Shown: positions 22,738 through 34,764, numbered from the stretch's first letter. The stretch is 64,000 nucleotides of DNA from Mesocentrotus franciscanus (GCA_037976565.1 CP137679.1:31749764-31813763), one strand, 5' to 3'. Notes: generated by a model from the sequence alone, not told the origin. Translations and numbers: made by a program.

Positions 22738-24482
22738 GCAAATTGCTGTGAGGCCATTGTAAACTTACGTGAGATAAACGCCGTCAGATCGGGACATTGT
22801 ATCGAACCACACTAATTTTTTATACCATCGACTTTGAAAAAGGCTACATGCTAATGTTTTAGAATGTCATATATATTTTGTGATATCAAATTGCTCGTGT
22901 AAGATCGTCTTATGTTTAATGTAGTTTCTTAATTCATTCACCTTTTTATTATCCAAACTAAGCAATGTTGATGTTTTAGTCAGAGATACCCTATTCAAGC
23001 TTTAATGTTATGCTTTAACGTAAAGATAATGATACACAGAATTTCCGAGATTTGTCATGATGTCGGGAACGTAGTTATACATTCACATGCATATACAATT
23101 TTACGGATCCTGCATTCAAAATACAAGTTTGTAAAGTTTATAAAGCTAATACAAATTAGGTCCATTGTGTGATTGCGTAATATAGGTCATCCTTTTCATT
23201 TAATTACATGACTCTATCGTTTATCTAAATATTTTGAGCGTGCTTAAAACGACTTAACAACAATATAACTCCTTTATAATCGAGTATTTCCAGGTAAAAG
23301 TAACTATTCAAAGCGCTTTACACTATTCTTATTGTACTGAGAGAGGCGGGAAGATTCGCCGGCAATTCGCTCGAAGATGTCGTTGACGACTAACCCAGTC
23401 AGTTGATTCAGTTGTGATACATGCATTGTATATTCTCCACTCCACCGGTGGGCAAATAAGCCAGTTGCCATTTTTCGGGAGCGCACAAGCTGATCCAGCC
23501 ACAAAGATTCTCGCATCCAAACCTCTGCTTACGTGCACCATTTAATCAACTGGTTAAAGAGAAACAAAATATCTTGCTAAAGGACATTACGTGCCGTTTC
23601 GGGGCATCTCCAATCCAGGGATTAAACCACTCGACTACGACACCTTCACAAATTTCTTTGTCATCCAAACCTTTTCTTCTCCTTTCAGACCAATCTGATA
23701 GAGGAGGGAGGAAGAGATATAATTACAATTTAAAAGTTGAATTTCGAAGTGAATCCGGGCCATTATTGATTTAAGCATCTTCTAAGATTTTAACAGCCAC
23801 CTGCATTTACGCCTATTCAGCATTTCGCTTGTGTACATGAACTTGTAACATACATATATTTGTTTGTTTTGTAAAACATTAATGTAATATACTGTAGGAT
23901 GTGTAATGATATTCACAGACATGAATACAAGCTTGGGAGGGAAAAAAGGTTCGGGTGCATAGTTGCAATCAAGTGAAATCTGATCCTTGCCTGTTTACCT
24001 TGAAAAAAATGCAATTAATCTTTTTTTTTTCATTTTAAAACTTAAGTACGATCAATAATGGGTTGAATGATTCCGTATCATAGCCTACTCTGAACGATAG
24101 GAAAACAAAATATGTTTTTATTCAAGTGACTTAACAAAAATCAACTCTTAATTCGACAATATGATTAACTACCTAAACATGTCACAGTGAAATTCTATAC
24201 ATAAATATATCATATTCTGTCATTACTTGAATCAATTTTTACCCATTAAACACTTAACAATCATCACATCTTTTGTATCCTGTGTCTTCCTTACAATTTC
24301 TTTTGTGTAGTTATAAGATATGTAATCTATATATCAAATCTGTTTATTATTGCTATTTTAATTTTTGTTGTTTACATTTTTTCCATTATCATTTGAACAC
24401 ATGAATGGATATCTAATGATAAAGAAAAATCGGAACATTTGATGTTTTAAAAAATAAAGTATTAGCATAAATGTTCCCTATT
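22738..24482. other. intergenic, holds a histone H2B relic
   Basis: No complete gene. The only recognisable coding similarity is a short antisense H2B fragment (23319-23437). The remainder is AT-rich sequence leading to the foldback element. Confidence 0.6.
23319..23437 (-). pseudogene. histone H2B fragment
   Basis: The minus-strand translation contains 'VNDIFERIAGESSRL' and then 'SQYNK', which matches the alpha-2/alpha-3 region of H2B. The Ser-Ser and Gln-Tyr-Asn-Lys residues are as in echinoid H2B as far as I recall. Similarity is weak N-terminally ('EYTMHVSQLNQLTG') and stops after 'NKNSV', where H2B would continue. The start, tail and C-terminal helix are missing, so this is a decayed fragment of a retrocopy or stray histone repeat. 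Confidence 0.75.
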
Positions 24483-24490
24483 GGACCTAC

Positions 24491-26710
24491 GGTTCTAGGA
24501 CAATCACCCCCTGGGCAATCACCCCCCGGAAAATTACCCCCCGGAAAACTACCCCAAGGACAATTACCCCCTGGAAATTTACCCCCCGGAGAATTACCCC
24601 CGAGGACAATTACCCCCAAGGACAATTACCCCCAGAAAATTACCCCGGAGAATTACCCCCGAGGACAATTACCCCGGAAAATTACCCCGGAGAATTACCC
24701 CCGAGGACAATTACCCCCAAGGACAATTACCCCGAGGACAATTACCCCCGAGGACAACTATCCCCGAGGACAATTACCTCCCGAGGACAATTACCCCCAA
24801 GGACAATTACCCCCGGAAAACTACCCCTGAGGAATTACCCCCGAGGACAATTACCCGCCCCATGGATAACTACGCCTGAGGACAACTACCCCCGAGGACA
24901 ATCAGGATTCAATAGCAAAAGACGATTTGACACATTGAGAGATGCTGTGAAGGCTACGATCCCATAAAATCCCGTGCATGAACCCACATTCGTTCAAATA
25001 CTTGCGCGTGATGTTCCTCATTACTACACATTTTTCTTTAACTATAAGGTATGCAACATCACTGTGGTTGCTGTTTTCTACGAAGGATTTCTCTTGAGCA
25101 GCGTTATTTCAAATTTTTGTTAGACACAGTGCCCTCTTAAGAAATGAAAAGTTTCGCCCAATCTTAAATTCTTCACAAACTATTTATTTTGCATCACTCT
25201 GGCACTCGTCAAGAGCTATGTACACACGTATGGGCACATTTGTTTCTTGATTTAGTGAACGAGCAAGAAAAAAAGGACAAGACATTTCCAAAATGGTAAA
25301 ACATAATGTTGTAATCAACACACTAGAAAAGATTTAAGGTATGCGGGCGCCTCACCGCAGAATGTACACGAATATAAAGTGATATATTCGGTCATGACCT
25401 TGATACACGAATATGAGGATATTCGGGCCTCTCGTTGCCTTGATTTATCATGTTTATAATTGTAATGAGTGTGGTAACAATGTAATGCCGAAATAAAAGA
25501 TATATATTCGCAAAATATTGTCAGCGAGCGAGGAAGAAAGACACTTTATTATTTGTTTACATTTTATTTTCTCATGAAAAAAAATACTCTACCCGTTTCT
25601 GATATTTGCTTTTCACAAAATCAACGTTTGCCAAAAAATGTTGTAATGTAACTAACATTCTCTTGCGGCACCCCAGTTGAAAAAAACGCTGCTCTGGAAT
25701 TACAAAATCATTGAGATGAATGTACCAAAGTGCGGATACTTATTTTCTTTTAATATGGCACCGTACATACCATATACATGTATTTAACTTGAAGGCAATT
25801 TTTATTTCAAAATAAATTACAGTACATACGGTTCATAGAATTACCATGACCACGTTTCAGGGGGAAAATAAAGTAAAAATGCCTGCTTTAACCTTTTCTG
25901 AGATGGAGGTAGTGGATGTTTCTAGCTTTCATATGGCCTAGAGTTTGAAAAAGTTTCACCAATTAAAAATTAGAAAATTATGATTTGTTGAAGGTGCAAA
26001 CACAAATATGTAACTCCGTGACGTGTCTTGTGAGCTCCCCGCCTATTTGCCCTGTGCTAGAAAACTTTTTAAAAATCTGTATTTTTCCTTAACAAATTTT
26101 CTCACATACATTCACCCAAAATATAATTAAATATAATTATTGCAAATATGTTTATACACAACCCCTGTACGAAACAAATCTATGCCGTCATAAATAACTA
26201 AGAAAATGAAAGTTCATGACATTTTCTCTAAATAGCAATTTGAAGCGGAGCTCGCATTATACGTCACAGTGTTGCAAATTCCCTGGGTGTGATTGTCCTC
26301 GGGGTAATGGTGTTTCGAGGGGGGTAATTGTCCTCGGGGGTAGTTTTCCGGGGTAGTTGTCCTTGGGGGTAATTGTCCTGGGGGTAATTGTCCTCGGGGG
26401 GTAGTTGTCCTCGGGGGGTTGTTGTCCTCGGGGGTAGTTGTCCTCGGGGGTAATTGTCCTCGGGGGTAGTTGTCCTCGGGGGTAATTCTCCGGGGTAATT
26501 TTCCGGGGGTAATTGTCCTTGGGGGTAATTGTCCTCGGGGGTAATTCTCCGGGGGTAATTTTCCGGGGTAATTGTCCTTGGGGGTAATTGTCCTCGGGGA
26601 GTAATTCTCCGGGGGGTAAATTTCCAGGGGGTAATTGTCCTTGGGGGGTAGTTTTCCGGGGGGTAATTTTCCGGGGGGTGATTGCCCAGGGGGTAATTGT
26701 CCTGATACGT
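24491..26710. mobile_element. TU-like foldback transposon
   Basis: A 2220-bp element. The left arm (24491-24905) is a tandem array of a roughly 15-bp unit, consensus GGACAATTACCCCCG. The right arm (about 26280-26710) is the same array inverted. The outermost units of the two arms agree in order ('ccctgggcaatcaccccccg'), so the arms are true inverted repeats. An 8-bp direct duplication GGACCTAC flanks it (24483-24490 and 26711-26718). The unique interior (24906-26280) shows no transposase frame. Long inverted arms of 15-bp repeats plus an 8-bp duplication are the described hallmarks of sea urchin TU elements. Confidence 0.8.
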
Positions 26711-26718
26711 GGACCTAC

Positions 26719-26815
26719 ATATTATTGATTTTACGCTAACATCAATATCAGTGGCACGGTGGCACTTGCCCCCTTCCATAGATGGCAAATGAAAAAAGAA
26801 GAAGAAAAGAGAGAG

Positions 26816-26846
<31 letters not shown>

Positions 26847-27329
26847 CAGGAAGAGAGGGGTAGTGCAAAGGGGCGCTACGACCTCTTCCAACACTCCTTG
26901 GAAGTATTCGAGGGGGTCGTCCCCTTGACAATTAGAAAAATCAGAATCTTTTGTCTATATGGTGATTTCACGCTATCTGTAAGAAAAAGATTTTGGATAT
27001 CAAGATCACACTTGGATTTGATGAGTAATCGAAAGCGATCTAATAAGTTCCAAACCGCAAAATTGTATCGCTCGGTTGCTATGCGACCGCTTAAAAACAA
27101 TAATTAACTGAGGAGTCGCAATTATATAAAGTTTTTATACTCCAAAGTGACAAAAATCGCGTAAAAGTGGTGTCCAAATTGTTTCCCCCTAAAGATCGAA
27201 AACGATTTGGCTAATTTTTATCTTTTTATCAGGATAACTATAAAAAAAAAAACGTTGTTCATAACCTATATTTGTATCCAATGTCCATGGTATTATTAAC
27301 ATCATCCTAATGTCAAACGGAGTAATAAC
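26719..27329. other. intergenic spacer
   Basis: Contains a (GA)n tract at 26810-26850 and AT-rich unique sequence. No gene is seen. Confidence 0.5.
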
Positions 27330-27637
27330 ATATTGTCTTCTCCTGATGTATTCGTGTAAGCTTTGGCATATATGAGACTATCATCAGTATAGCAGCGGGG
27401 TTACGGAGTTGTCCATCACATATTGGTGAAGCTGTGCGGGCTAACAAATGCTTACTTCACTTTTAATTAAGGTGATTCGACGCTACGTAATTTGGTCAAA
27501 CGTTAATAATGGCCTGTGTCCATATTATGTTGATATACGTCATATGGATTCTCTTTCATTTTGTGGAATGTAAGCTAATTAGCGGTGATATTAAGGTGTA
27601 TGATTATAGAATGACATCTTGATTTTGTAAGCCAAGG

Positions 27638-27646
27638 TATATAAAT
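27638..27646 (+). promoter_or_regulatory. TATA box of GPCR 1
   Basis: TATATAAAT, followed by 'gaacgttcgaactaacaacc', conserved in every unit at a nearly constant distance (about 620 bp) from the receptor ATG. The conservation supports a core promoter; no transcript data are available. Confidence 0.6.
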
Positions 27647-28260
27647 GAACGTTCGAACTAACAACCATGACAGACGGCGGTTCGATATATTTCGCTGCGT
27701 CTGTAAACGACAATTGCCGCTTGATAAAGGTGTTTAGAAAGCCAAACTGAAGTGGAACTAAATGTTCTTCCGATTCTTTGCGGGCATCACTTGAATTCAA
27801 GCGATATAAAGCGCACATTCACACATCTCCACCTTTCGCATGCACTAGAGAAGCTGGTTGGACAGTAATCTTGCTGCGTCTTAATCGACATTTACGGCTT
27901 AATAAAAGTGTTTTGAACGCCATAATTTTTGTGATCAACTTCGTGCCTATACACTCAATGTTCACTTCATGGGTTTCGTATCAACATCTATAATATATTG
28001 CGGATGTTTCTCGCGTCGCTTCATCTTAAATGGCAACTACTGGTAAACAAATGTTTATAATGCCAAACTTTATGATTGACTTTATGAATAATTAGATGCT
28101 CTCTTCTCTGTTTCGTATTGACATCCATAATATATGATAACTTGGACAACTATTTCGCTTCCTCTGCATAAAAAAATACGGCTCAAAGTGTTTTGGATGG
28201 AATCTTTGTGACAAACTAAATGATTTCTTGATTCTCGGCGTGTATCACAAATTTTGAACA

Positions 28261-29265
28261 ATGGCCGACACATTTTCAACCGACATGCCATCCTCTTTCG
28301 TAAAAAACAGTCATGATAATCTTATCAAAGATGACTTTGTGGCCACATCGATAGGTATATCTCTTTTATCCGTTGTCATATCTTTCCTGTCGAACACCTT
28401 CACAATATACACATTGCACACGATGGATAGCCTTCACGAGACTGAGAGTCTTTTGTACAAAGCACTTGCCTTCAATGATATCATCATTGTCCTCAGCGAA
28501 GTGGCCCTTATTGTCAGTCTTGCGCTAGAGATTCTCAGAGGCTGTTTTGAGGTATTTCTGTCGAGTCTGTTCGTAGTCTATGTTTCGGTAATAATTATCG
28601 TCCTGATAAACGTCAATCGGTTCATAATGATCATGCGACCCCTTCACCACCAGAGGTTGGTGACGCCAAAGAGACTCTACTGCGTCTTGTTGGTTGGCAT
28701 GTCGTGTACATTTGGCTTACTTGTCGTGATTAATATCCTGGGCAGTCCCCCAATCATTAGGGAAATTGTTTGTCCTGGTCTAAAACCGCAAAATAACATA
28801 ATATCTGATTTAGCTTTAACTTTACTTCTGGTTGCACCGATCCTGCTGGGATTTTCTGTTATATTGATAACCAGTAGTGGAATTTTCTGCAAGTCCAGAC
28901 AACAGGCGACAAAGATCGCACAAGTGCATGGCATTATTCTTCAACAGCGTGCACAGCCCGAAGTGAACAACCCTCCAGGAAATCATCAAGCCGTTACTGC
29001 AAGTGGACTGAAGGGTCTCAAAACCGTTGGCGTTATTACCATCTCTTACTGGTTCATATGGTTGCCTTTCTTGATCTATGTCTCAACCATTGGTGGACTC
29101 CATCGCTCAGACTGGTTTCAGGAAGTAGTTTTTTTTCTCCAGTTGTGTAATTCCATCTGGAATCCTTTGATCCTCTCTACAGCTAACAAATCATATCGAA
29201 TCGCATCTAAGAATATTATCTTGAAGATGAAAGCGTCATGCTGTAGAAGTAATATTATTCACTGA
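28261..29265 (+). CDS. rhodopsin-class GPCR 1, intronless
   Basis: A 334-residue receptor with seven hydrophobic segments. Class A landmarks: N45 in TM1 (SNTFTIYTL), D73 in TM2 (LAFND), C95 at the TM3 start, N119-R120-F121 in place of DRY, C171 in extracellular loop 2, P193 in TM5, IWLP (266-269) in place of CWxP, and N301-P302 in NPLIL instead of NPxxY. It ends in a Cys-Cys pair (327-328), a likely palmitoylation site. Single-exon, lineage-expanded receptors of this type are known in sea urchins. The ligand is unknown. Its N-terminus (residues 1-30) differs from the other three copies. The 3' flank is interrupted by a 1.77-kb transposon before the poly(A) signal. Confidence 0.9.
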   Translation: MADTFSTDMPSSFVKNSHDNLIKDDFVATSIGISLLSVVISFLSNTFTIYTLHTMDSLHETESLLYKALAFNDIIIVLSEVALIVSLALEILRGCFEVFLSSLFVVYVSVIIIVLINVNRFIMIMRPLHHQRLVTPKRLYCVLLVGMSCTFGLLVVINILGSPPIIREIVCPGLKPQNNIISDLALTLLLVAPILLGFSVILITSSGIFCKSRQQATKIAQVHGIILQQRAQPEVNNPPGNHQAVTASGLKGLKTVGVITISYWFIWLPFLIYVSTIGGLHRSDWFQEVVFFLQLCNSIWNPLILSTANKSYRIASKNIILKMKASCCRSNIIH

Positions 29266-29346
29266 TTGCGCACGATGTATCTATTCGTATTATAAAGAGA
29301 TTAAGCCATACGATTACGATTATGCCATGAGTCGAGTAATAACTTA

Positions 29347-31119
29347 TGCCTGGATTACATTTGGCCTGCGATTAGTCTACGGAGCCCGTATCCTGGCCGT
29401 ATTCCCTCTTCCGTGCGGCCTCCGTACGGAGGCAGGAGGCGGCCGTGAGATTTTCGTAAGGGTTCACGGGCTCCGCGGCCTCAACGATTTTGTTTCGCAG
29501 AAAGTTATACAAGTTTGAAAAATCGTAAGCCTGTAGTCCGTAGACATGACGTAGGTGTCATTGCACAATCCCCGCACGGGCATCGCGCGGAGGACTCACG
29601 CTGATCGTGCAGCAAACGCATGATTTTTCGGTGAACATGGAGGCAAAAAAACGCTGAAAAACGTAACCGCGCCTTCTCCGCGTTACCTTTGCACGGAAGC
29701 ATATGAAAAACTTTCGTTCATCTGCTCCGCACGCATCGCACCGTGAGCTACAACACGTGAAATTCCTTACCATTTCATGCATTACCTACGCTAAATCACA
29801 GCAATAGCCTAACTGAACCCTCTTTTAATACCATCTCGGCCTGAATTTTAAAGTTCAATGTTTTCTCTTTAAGATGATATAAATTAGAAATAATTTCATT
29901 CGTGGGGAAAGGTTGCACTTTTTGCTTTAAAATGTTCAAAAAAAACCTTTCACGACACTTTCTCTATGGAGGTCAACGGATTTTCGCCCAAAATCCGTCA
30001 ACTCTCCATACTTATCTTGGCTGTAGAACTGATTCGATGGCCGAATCGCACCATCTCGCATATCAAATTAAAGCAGAGAGTTTAACGATTCCAGTAATGT
30101 ATCATTCATTTTGATTGGATAAGAGGAAAAGGTTGCACTTTTGCATCCAATGATTTGCTGTCTCTCATGTATGCTCCTTTTTGCGCAAGAGCATGACATA
30201 TGTGCCACACTACACGAGTTCCATAGACGTACACATTAGCGTGCGAACATTTGCGTTGCATGTGATTTGAAACAGCATGTCTCCTCTCGGAATGTTCTTC
30301 GAACCTGTCCATTTTGTGTAGTTATTTCTATCAATATGTGAGTTTTAACCTTAAATATAGAAGGAAGAAGACATGTAGACTGTAGTAATGATAATTAAAT
30401 GGTGATACATCATGGACTTGTTGTGTAATTTGCCAGTGACCATGAAGAAACACAAAGGATTTTGTAAAATTGTTCGTCGTAAACTTCAGACCCTGAGAGG
30501 GGAATGTTCCATTTGATTGTGGGGTTAAATATATAATTAGTGAACTCCTTGATATTGAATTATCGATATGAATTCAATCTTCAACAGTTTTAAAGTCTTG
30601 TTATTGTTTTTGTGTCGTCTTAGAATTTCATTAAAAGACATAAACATGCAAATGAAATCGTCCTTGTTTTATGTTCATGTTATGAACAAGACCCATTCTC
30701 CCTATTTTGTCATAATGGACGCACCCAGCGATCTGTGTTACGCGCCAGTGCACACTGCGGGACTTGGTGCGAAGCTCTGTGCAGAGTTGACCGAGCCGGT
30801 GAGCAATCCATTTTATGAACGAATTCGCCCCAAAGTTTTCCATATGTTGCACGGGCTCCGTACGATTTCCGTGCGGAGGCTGCGGAGACTGCACGGCTAC
30901 TGCATTGAAATTGCACGATTTCCGTACAATCTCCGATCAGCCTCTGTATGGATTTACCCCGGCCTGACCCCGAGGGCCAATACAAGAAATGGCACGATGC
31001 TCGTAGATAATGTAAACACAAACATCGTAGCCCCTAGCCTCCTACGATGCCCCCAAAATCGCACGAAAAATCGTAGACTAATTTATCGTACGGCGCCCGG
31101 GCCAAATGTAATCCAGGCA
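29347..31119. mobile_element. non-autonomous DNA transposon, TTA target duplication
   Basis: 1773 bp with perfect 20-bp terminal inverted repeats, TGCCTGGATTACATTTGGCC, and a TTA duplication (29344-29346, 31120-31122). The paralogous flank at 34589-34591 (gataacTTAgtcctg) is the empty site. A 3-bp TTA duplication fits the PIF/Harbinger superfamily. Subterminal regions are rich in 'ccgtacgga'-type palindromes. An internal open frame (30568-31161) runs through the right terminus and shows no transposase motif, so it is probably not a gene. Confidence 0.8.
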
Positions 31120-31274
31120 TTAGTCCTGCATAAAGTGAGGTGTCTTGGCTTTATCCAGTGAAATCAGATTCTCTGCGGGGGCACACAACTTGCATGTGTG
31201 TTTGTGCGCGTGGGGAAGATGGAGCTTATACCCTTCAACAATTTTATTCGAGGGAACGTAGCGACTGAGTGAAC

Positions 31275-31280
31275 AATAAA
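31275..31280 (+). terminator. poly(A) signal of GPCR 1
   Basis: AATAAA within the conserved context 'tgaacaataaatctttgtga'. In other units it lies about 210-260 bp after the stop codon; here it is about 2 kb away because of the transposon at 29347-31119. Confidence 0.55.
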
Positions 31281-31676
31281 TCTTTGTGAAATATTTACAT
31301 GTACTTCTCATCGGCTTAGTGCAAACAAGGACACGCCATGTAGTGTCAATGACAGTATTAGACTATTAGCGGTGAGGCAAGTCAGGCAACCCTTTTCAGC
31401 AATAAGCGACTATGTAATAAATTGGTTTGATTAGGTGATCATGATCATGTATGATTACAAATATGTTTTATACGTATATGTGGTAAATATCATGCAACCC
31501 TCCCATCATTTTTGTTGTTATAGATAACTGGACGTGATACAATTGCATTTCTCTCATTATGTTTTATTATTTTTATGTCACTCTGTCAGATAATATTATA
31601 TTTTCCAAACCCTCTTGGAGGTACTTTATTTTTGTTTGTTTATTGTATTCTGCTTTTCTTCCACAAAAAGTGATCG

Positions 31677-32066
31677 TAAAGGTATAAACCAGTTCTGGTC
31701 ATGCGATTGCATTGTGAAAGAAACGTTGTGGAATCGATCAGAAAAGGTTGATCATCTAGCATATAAGTATTGGTGTGTACTGCAAGGTTCTGGAATCATC
31801 AAAATGATAAGACATTTGGCCTAGTATTGGTAAAGTTACAAGCACTGTACACAGAAAGATGTATATGGGACTATATACGCGATCGCGATATCTATCCAGT
31901 CCGGATCGATATGATAATTTACCAATATATCAATTAGTAGGCGGTTTCCCGGCAAGATTTGTATCATCATGTATTAGTCAAAACATATTCTTTCACATGA
32001 TTGGTAATAAGAGCTTCCATTTCATTTTTTGAGAGGAGGCGTTTCCAAAACTGGTCAATACCTTTA
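31677..32066 (+). mobile_element. MITE with TA target duplication, copy 2
   Basis: Near-identical to 3947-4328. It lies in the 3' flank of GPCR 1; the paralogous flanks at about 36118-36135, 42204-42220 and 43770-43785 lack it. Removing the element and one TA restores a 13-bp segment equal in length to the empty sites, which confirms the TA duplication. Confidence 0.85.
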
Positions 32067-32872
32067 TCATCGCTTCAAGTTACTTATTTATTTGTGTGCA
32101 TGCAGGTTGAAAACGTTACCCTTCGCATGGAAAAATCAAACCCATCTAAAGACTCTATTAATGTACAGGAGTGGAATTGAATCCTTAGATGAGCCATTTT
32201 AGGGATCACTTTATCTTGCAAATGGACATTCAAGCTCGAAATACTGAGATTCGCTCTCAAAAAGTTTTTCAAGTGACTACATGTATTTTCAAGTGGATTT
32301 GACTCCGAAACGAATTGATCCCTAATATAACTCTTACAGAGTGAATTTCCACTCTTCTGAATTAAGAGAGTAACCTCCTAGTTGTCAGTAAGTAAATGTT
32401 GTAGTTTAACTACCAGTTTTGTAAGATCTTGCATAATTAATTAAGGTTCTAAATTCGTAAGATCATTTGTAACGAGGTTTGTACATGTCATGTTTTCAGA
32501 AAATGCTGACTCAACTAATAAATCATTCCTGTCAAATCAAATCCTCGTTTTTGTCCTCCTCGCATGCATTTGTACCTTCTTCCGACATAAGCCGTTTCAT
32601 TTTTCTTCACCGATCAGAAAAAAACATTTAATATGTCGTTTATTAGGACAACATGAAGACATCGAAAATGATATCTCCGTATACTTACGTCACATTTAAT
32701 TAAGGTGCTCCGTTATTCCGTCAAACGTTAATGATGGCCGGAGTCAATATCATTTTGATCCATGTCAAATGCATTTTCCTTCATTTTGTCAAAATGTAAG
32801 CTGGTTGGCGGTGATATTAAGATTTATTGGATTGATGATTATAGAGTGACAACTTGCTTTTGTAAGCCAAGT

Positions 32873-32881
32873 TATATAAAT
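32873..32881 (+). promoter_or_regulatory. TATA box of GPCR 2
   Basis: TATATAAAT in the conserved upstream cassette, about 608 bp before the receptor ATG. Confidence 0.6.
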
Positions 32882-33480
32882 GAACGTTCGAACTAACAAC
32901 CATAACAGACGGCGGTTCGATATATTTCACTGCGCCTCTAAACGACAATTGCGGCTCAATAAAGGTGTTAAGAAAGCCTACTTCGTGATTAACTAAATGT
33001 TCTTTCGATTCTTTGCGGGCATCGCATGATTTTTAACGATATAGAGCACATATTCACATATTCCCACCTTTCGCATGCATCAGAGACGCTGGTTGGACAG
33101 TAATCTTGCTGCGTCTGAATCGATAATTACGGCTAAATAAAAGTGTTTTGAACGCCATAATTTTTGTGATCAACTTCGTGCCTATAAACTCGATGTTCAC
33201 TCCATGGGTTTCGTATTTACATCTATAATAGATGGCTTCGCTTCATCTTAAATGGCAACTACTGGTAAAAAAATGTTTATAATGCCAAACTTTATGATTG
33301 ATTTTATGAATAATTAGATGTTCTCTTCTCTGTTTCGTATTAACATCCATAATATATGATAACTTCGACAACTATTTTGCTTCCTCTTAATTGAAAATTC
33401 TGGCTCAAAGTGTTTGGATGACTCCTTTGTGACGAACTTAATATTTTCTCGCTTCTCTGCGTGTATCCCAAATTTGAACA

Positions 33481-34509
33481 ATGGCCGACACATTTTCAAC
33501 CGACACTTCTCTAGACTTTCTTGGGATCGTCACGCCATCCTCTTTCATAGAAATAAGTCATGATAATATTAAGAAACTTGTCGATGTGCCCATAACGTTA
33601 TTTATATCACTTCTCTCCGTCGGATTATCCTTCCTGACGAACACCTTCACAATATACACATTGCACACGATGGATAGCCTACACGAGACTGAGAGTCTTT
33701 TGTACAAAGCACTTGCCTTCAATGATATCATCATTGTCCTCAGCGAAGTGGCCTTTATTGTCAGTCTTGCGCTAGAGATTCTCAGAGGCTGTTTTGAGGT
33801 ATTTCTGTCGAGTCTGTTCGTAGTCTATGTTTCGGTAATAATTATCGTCCTGATAAACGTCAATCGGTTCATAATGATCATGCGACCCCTTCACCACCAG
33901 AGGTTGGTGACGCCAAAGAGACTCTACTGCGTCTTGTTGGTTGGCATGTCGAGTACAATCGGCTTACTTGTCGTGACCAATATCCTGGGCAGTACTTCAC
34001 TCATTAGAGAAGTTGTCTGTCCTGGACTAACACCGCAAAATAACATATCTGATTTAGCTTTAACTTTACTTCTAGTTGCACCGATCCTGCTGGGATTTGC
34101 TGTTATTTTGATAACGAGTAGTGGAATTTTCTACAAGTCCAGACAACAGGCGACAAAGATTGCACAAATGCGTCGCATTATTCTTCAACAGCGTGCACAG
34201 CCTGAAGTGAACAACCCTTCAGGAAATCATCGCGCCGTTACTCCAAGTGGACTGAAGGGTCTCAAAACCGTTGGTGTTATTACCATCTCGTACTGGTTCA
34301 TATGGTTGCCTTACTTGATCTTTGTCTCAACCATTGGTGGACTCTATCGCTCCGAATGGTTTAAAATAGTAGTTGTTTCTCTCCAGTTGTGTAATTCCAT
34401 CTGGAATCCTTTGATTCTCTCTATTGCTTACAAACCATTCCGAATCGCATCTAAAAATATTATCTTGAAGATGAAAGCGTCATGCTGTAAAAGTGATATC
34501 ATTCACTGA
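33481..34509 (+). CDS. rhodopsin-class GPCR 2, intronless
   Basis: 342 residues with the same plan as the first copy: NRF in place of DRY, IWLP, NPLIL and a terminal Cys-Cys pair. The stretch from the end of TM1 to early TM4 is almost identical to GPCR 1 (TLHTMDSLHETESLL to LYCVLLVGM). The N-terminus (DTSLDFLGI) and the region after TM4 (STSLIREVVCPGLTPQNNISD) instead match GPCR 3. That patchwork indicates gene conversion. The ligand is unknown. Confidence 0.9.
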   Translation: MADTFSTDTSLDFLGIVTPSSFIEISHDNIKKLVDVPITLFISLLSVGLSFLTNTFTIYTLHTMDSLHETESLLYKALAFNDIIIVLSEVAFIVSLALEILRGCFEVFLSSLFVVYVSVIIIVLINVNRFIMIMRPLHHQRLVTPKRLYCVLLVGMSSTIGLLVVTNILGSTSLIREVVCPGLTPQNNISDLALTLLLVAPILLGFAVILITSSGIFYKSRQQATKIAQMRRIILQQRAQPEVNNPSGNHRAVTPSGLKGLKTVGVITISYWFIWLPYLIFVSTIGGLYRSEWFKIVVVSLQLCNSIWNPLILSIAYKPFRIASKNIILKMKASCCKSDIIH

Positions 34510-34764
34510 TTGCGCACGATGTATCTATTCGTATTATAAAGAAATTAAGCTATACCTACTATGATTATGTCATGAGTCGAGTGATAACTTAGTCCTGCAT
34601 AAAATGACCTAGCTTGGCTTTATCCAATGAAATCAGATTCTCTGCGGGGGCACACAACTTGTGTGCGTGTGTGTGTGTGTATTTGTGCGTGTTAATGCGT
34701 GGGGAAAATGAAGCTTATACGCTTCACCAATTTGTATGCGAGGTAGCGTAGCGAGTGAGTGAAC

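Noticed and set aside
24491..26710. CRISPR-like or satellite array
   Set aside because: Units are contiguous without spacers and form inverted arms with a target-site duplication, so this is a transposon in a eukaryotic genome.
24471..26788. Pro/Asn/Tyr-rich open frames resembling a repeat protein
   Set aside because: They are translations of the 15-bp arm repeat of the foldback transposon on either strand.
30568..31161. 197-residue open frame
   Set aside because: It lies inside the TTA-flanked transposon and runs through its right terminus into the GPCR flank. It has no transposase or other motif and is composed partly of subterminal repeats.
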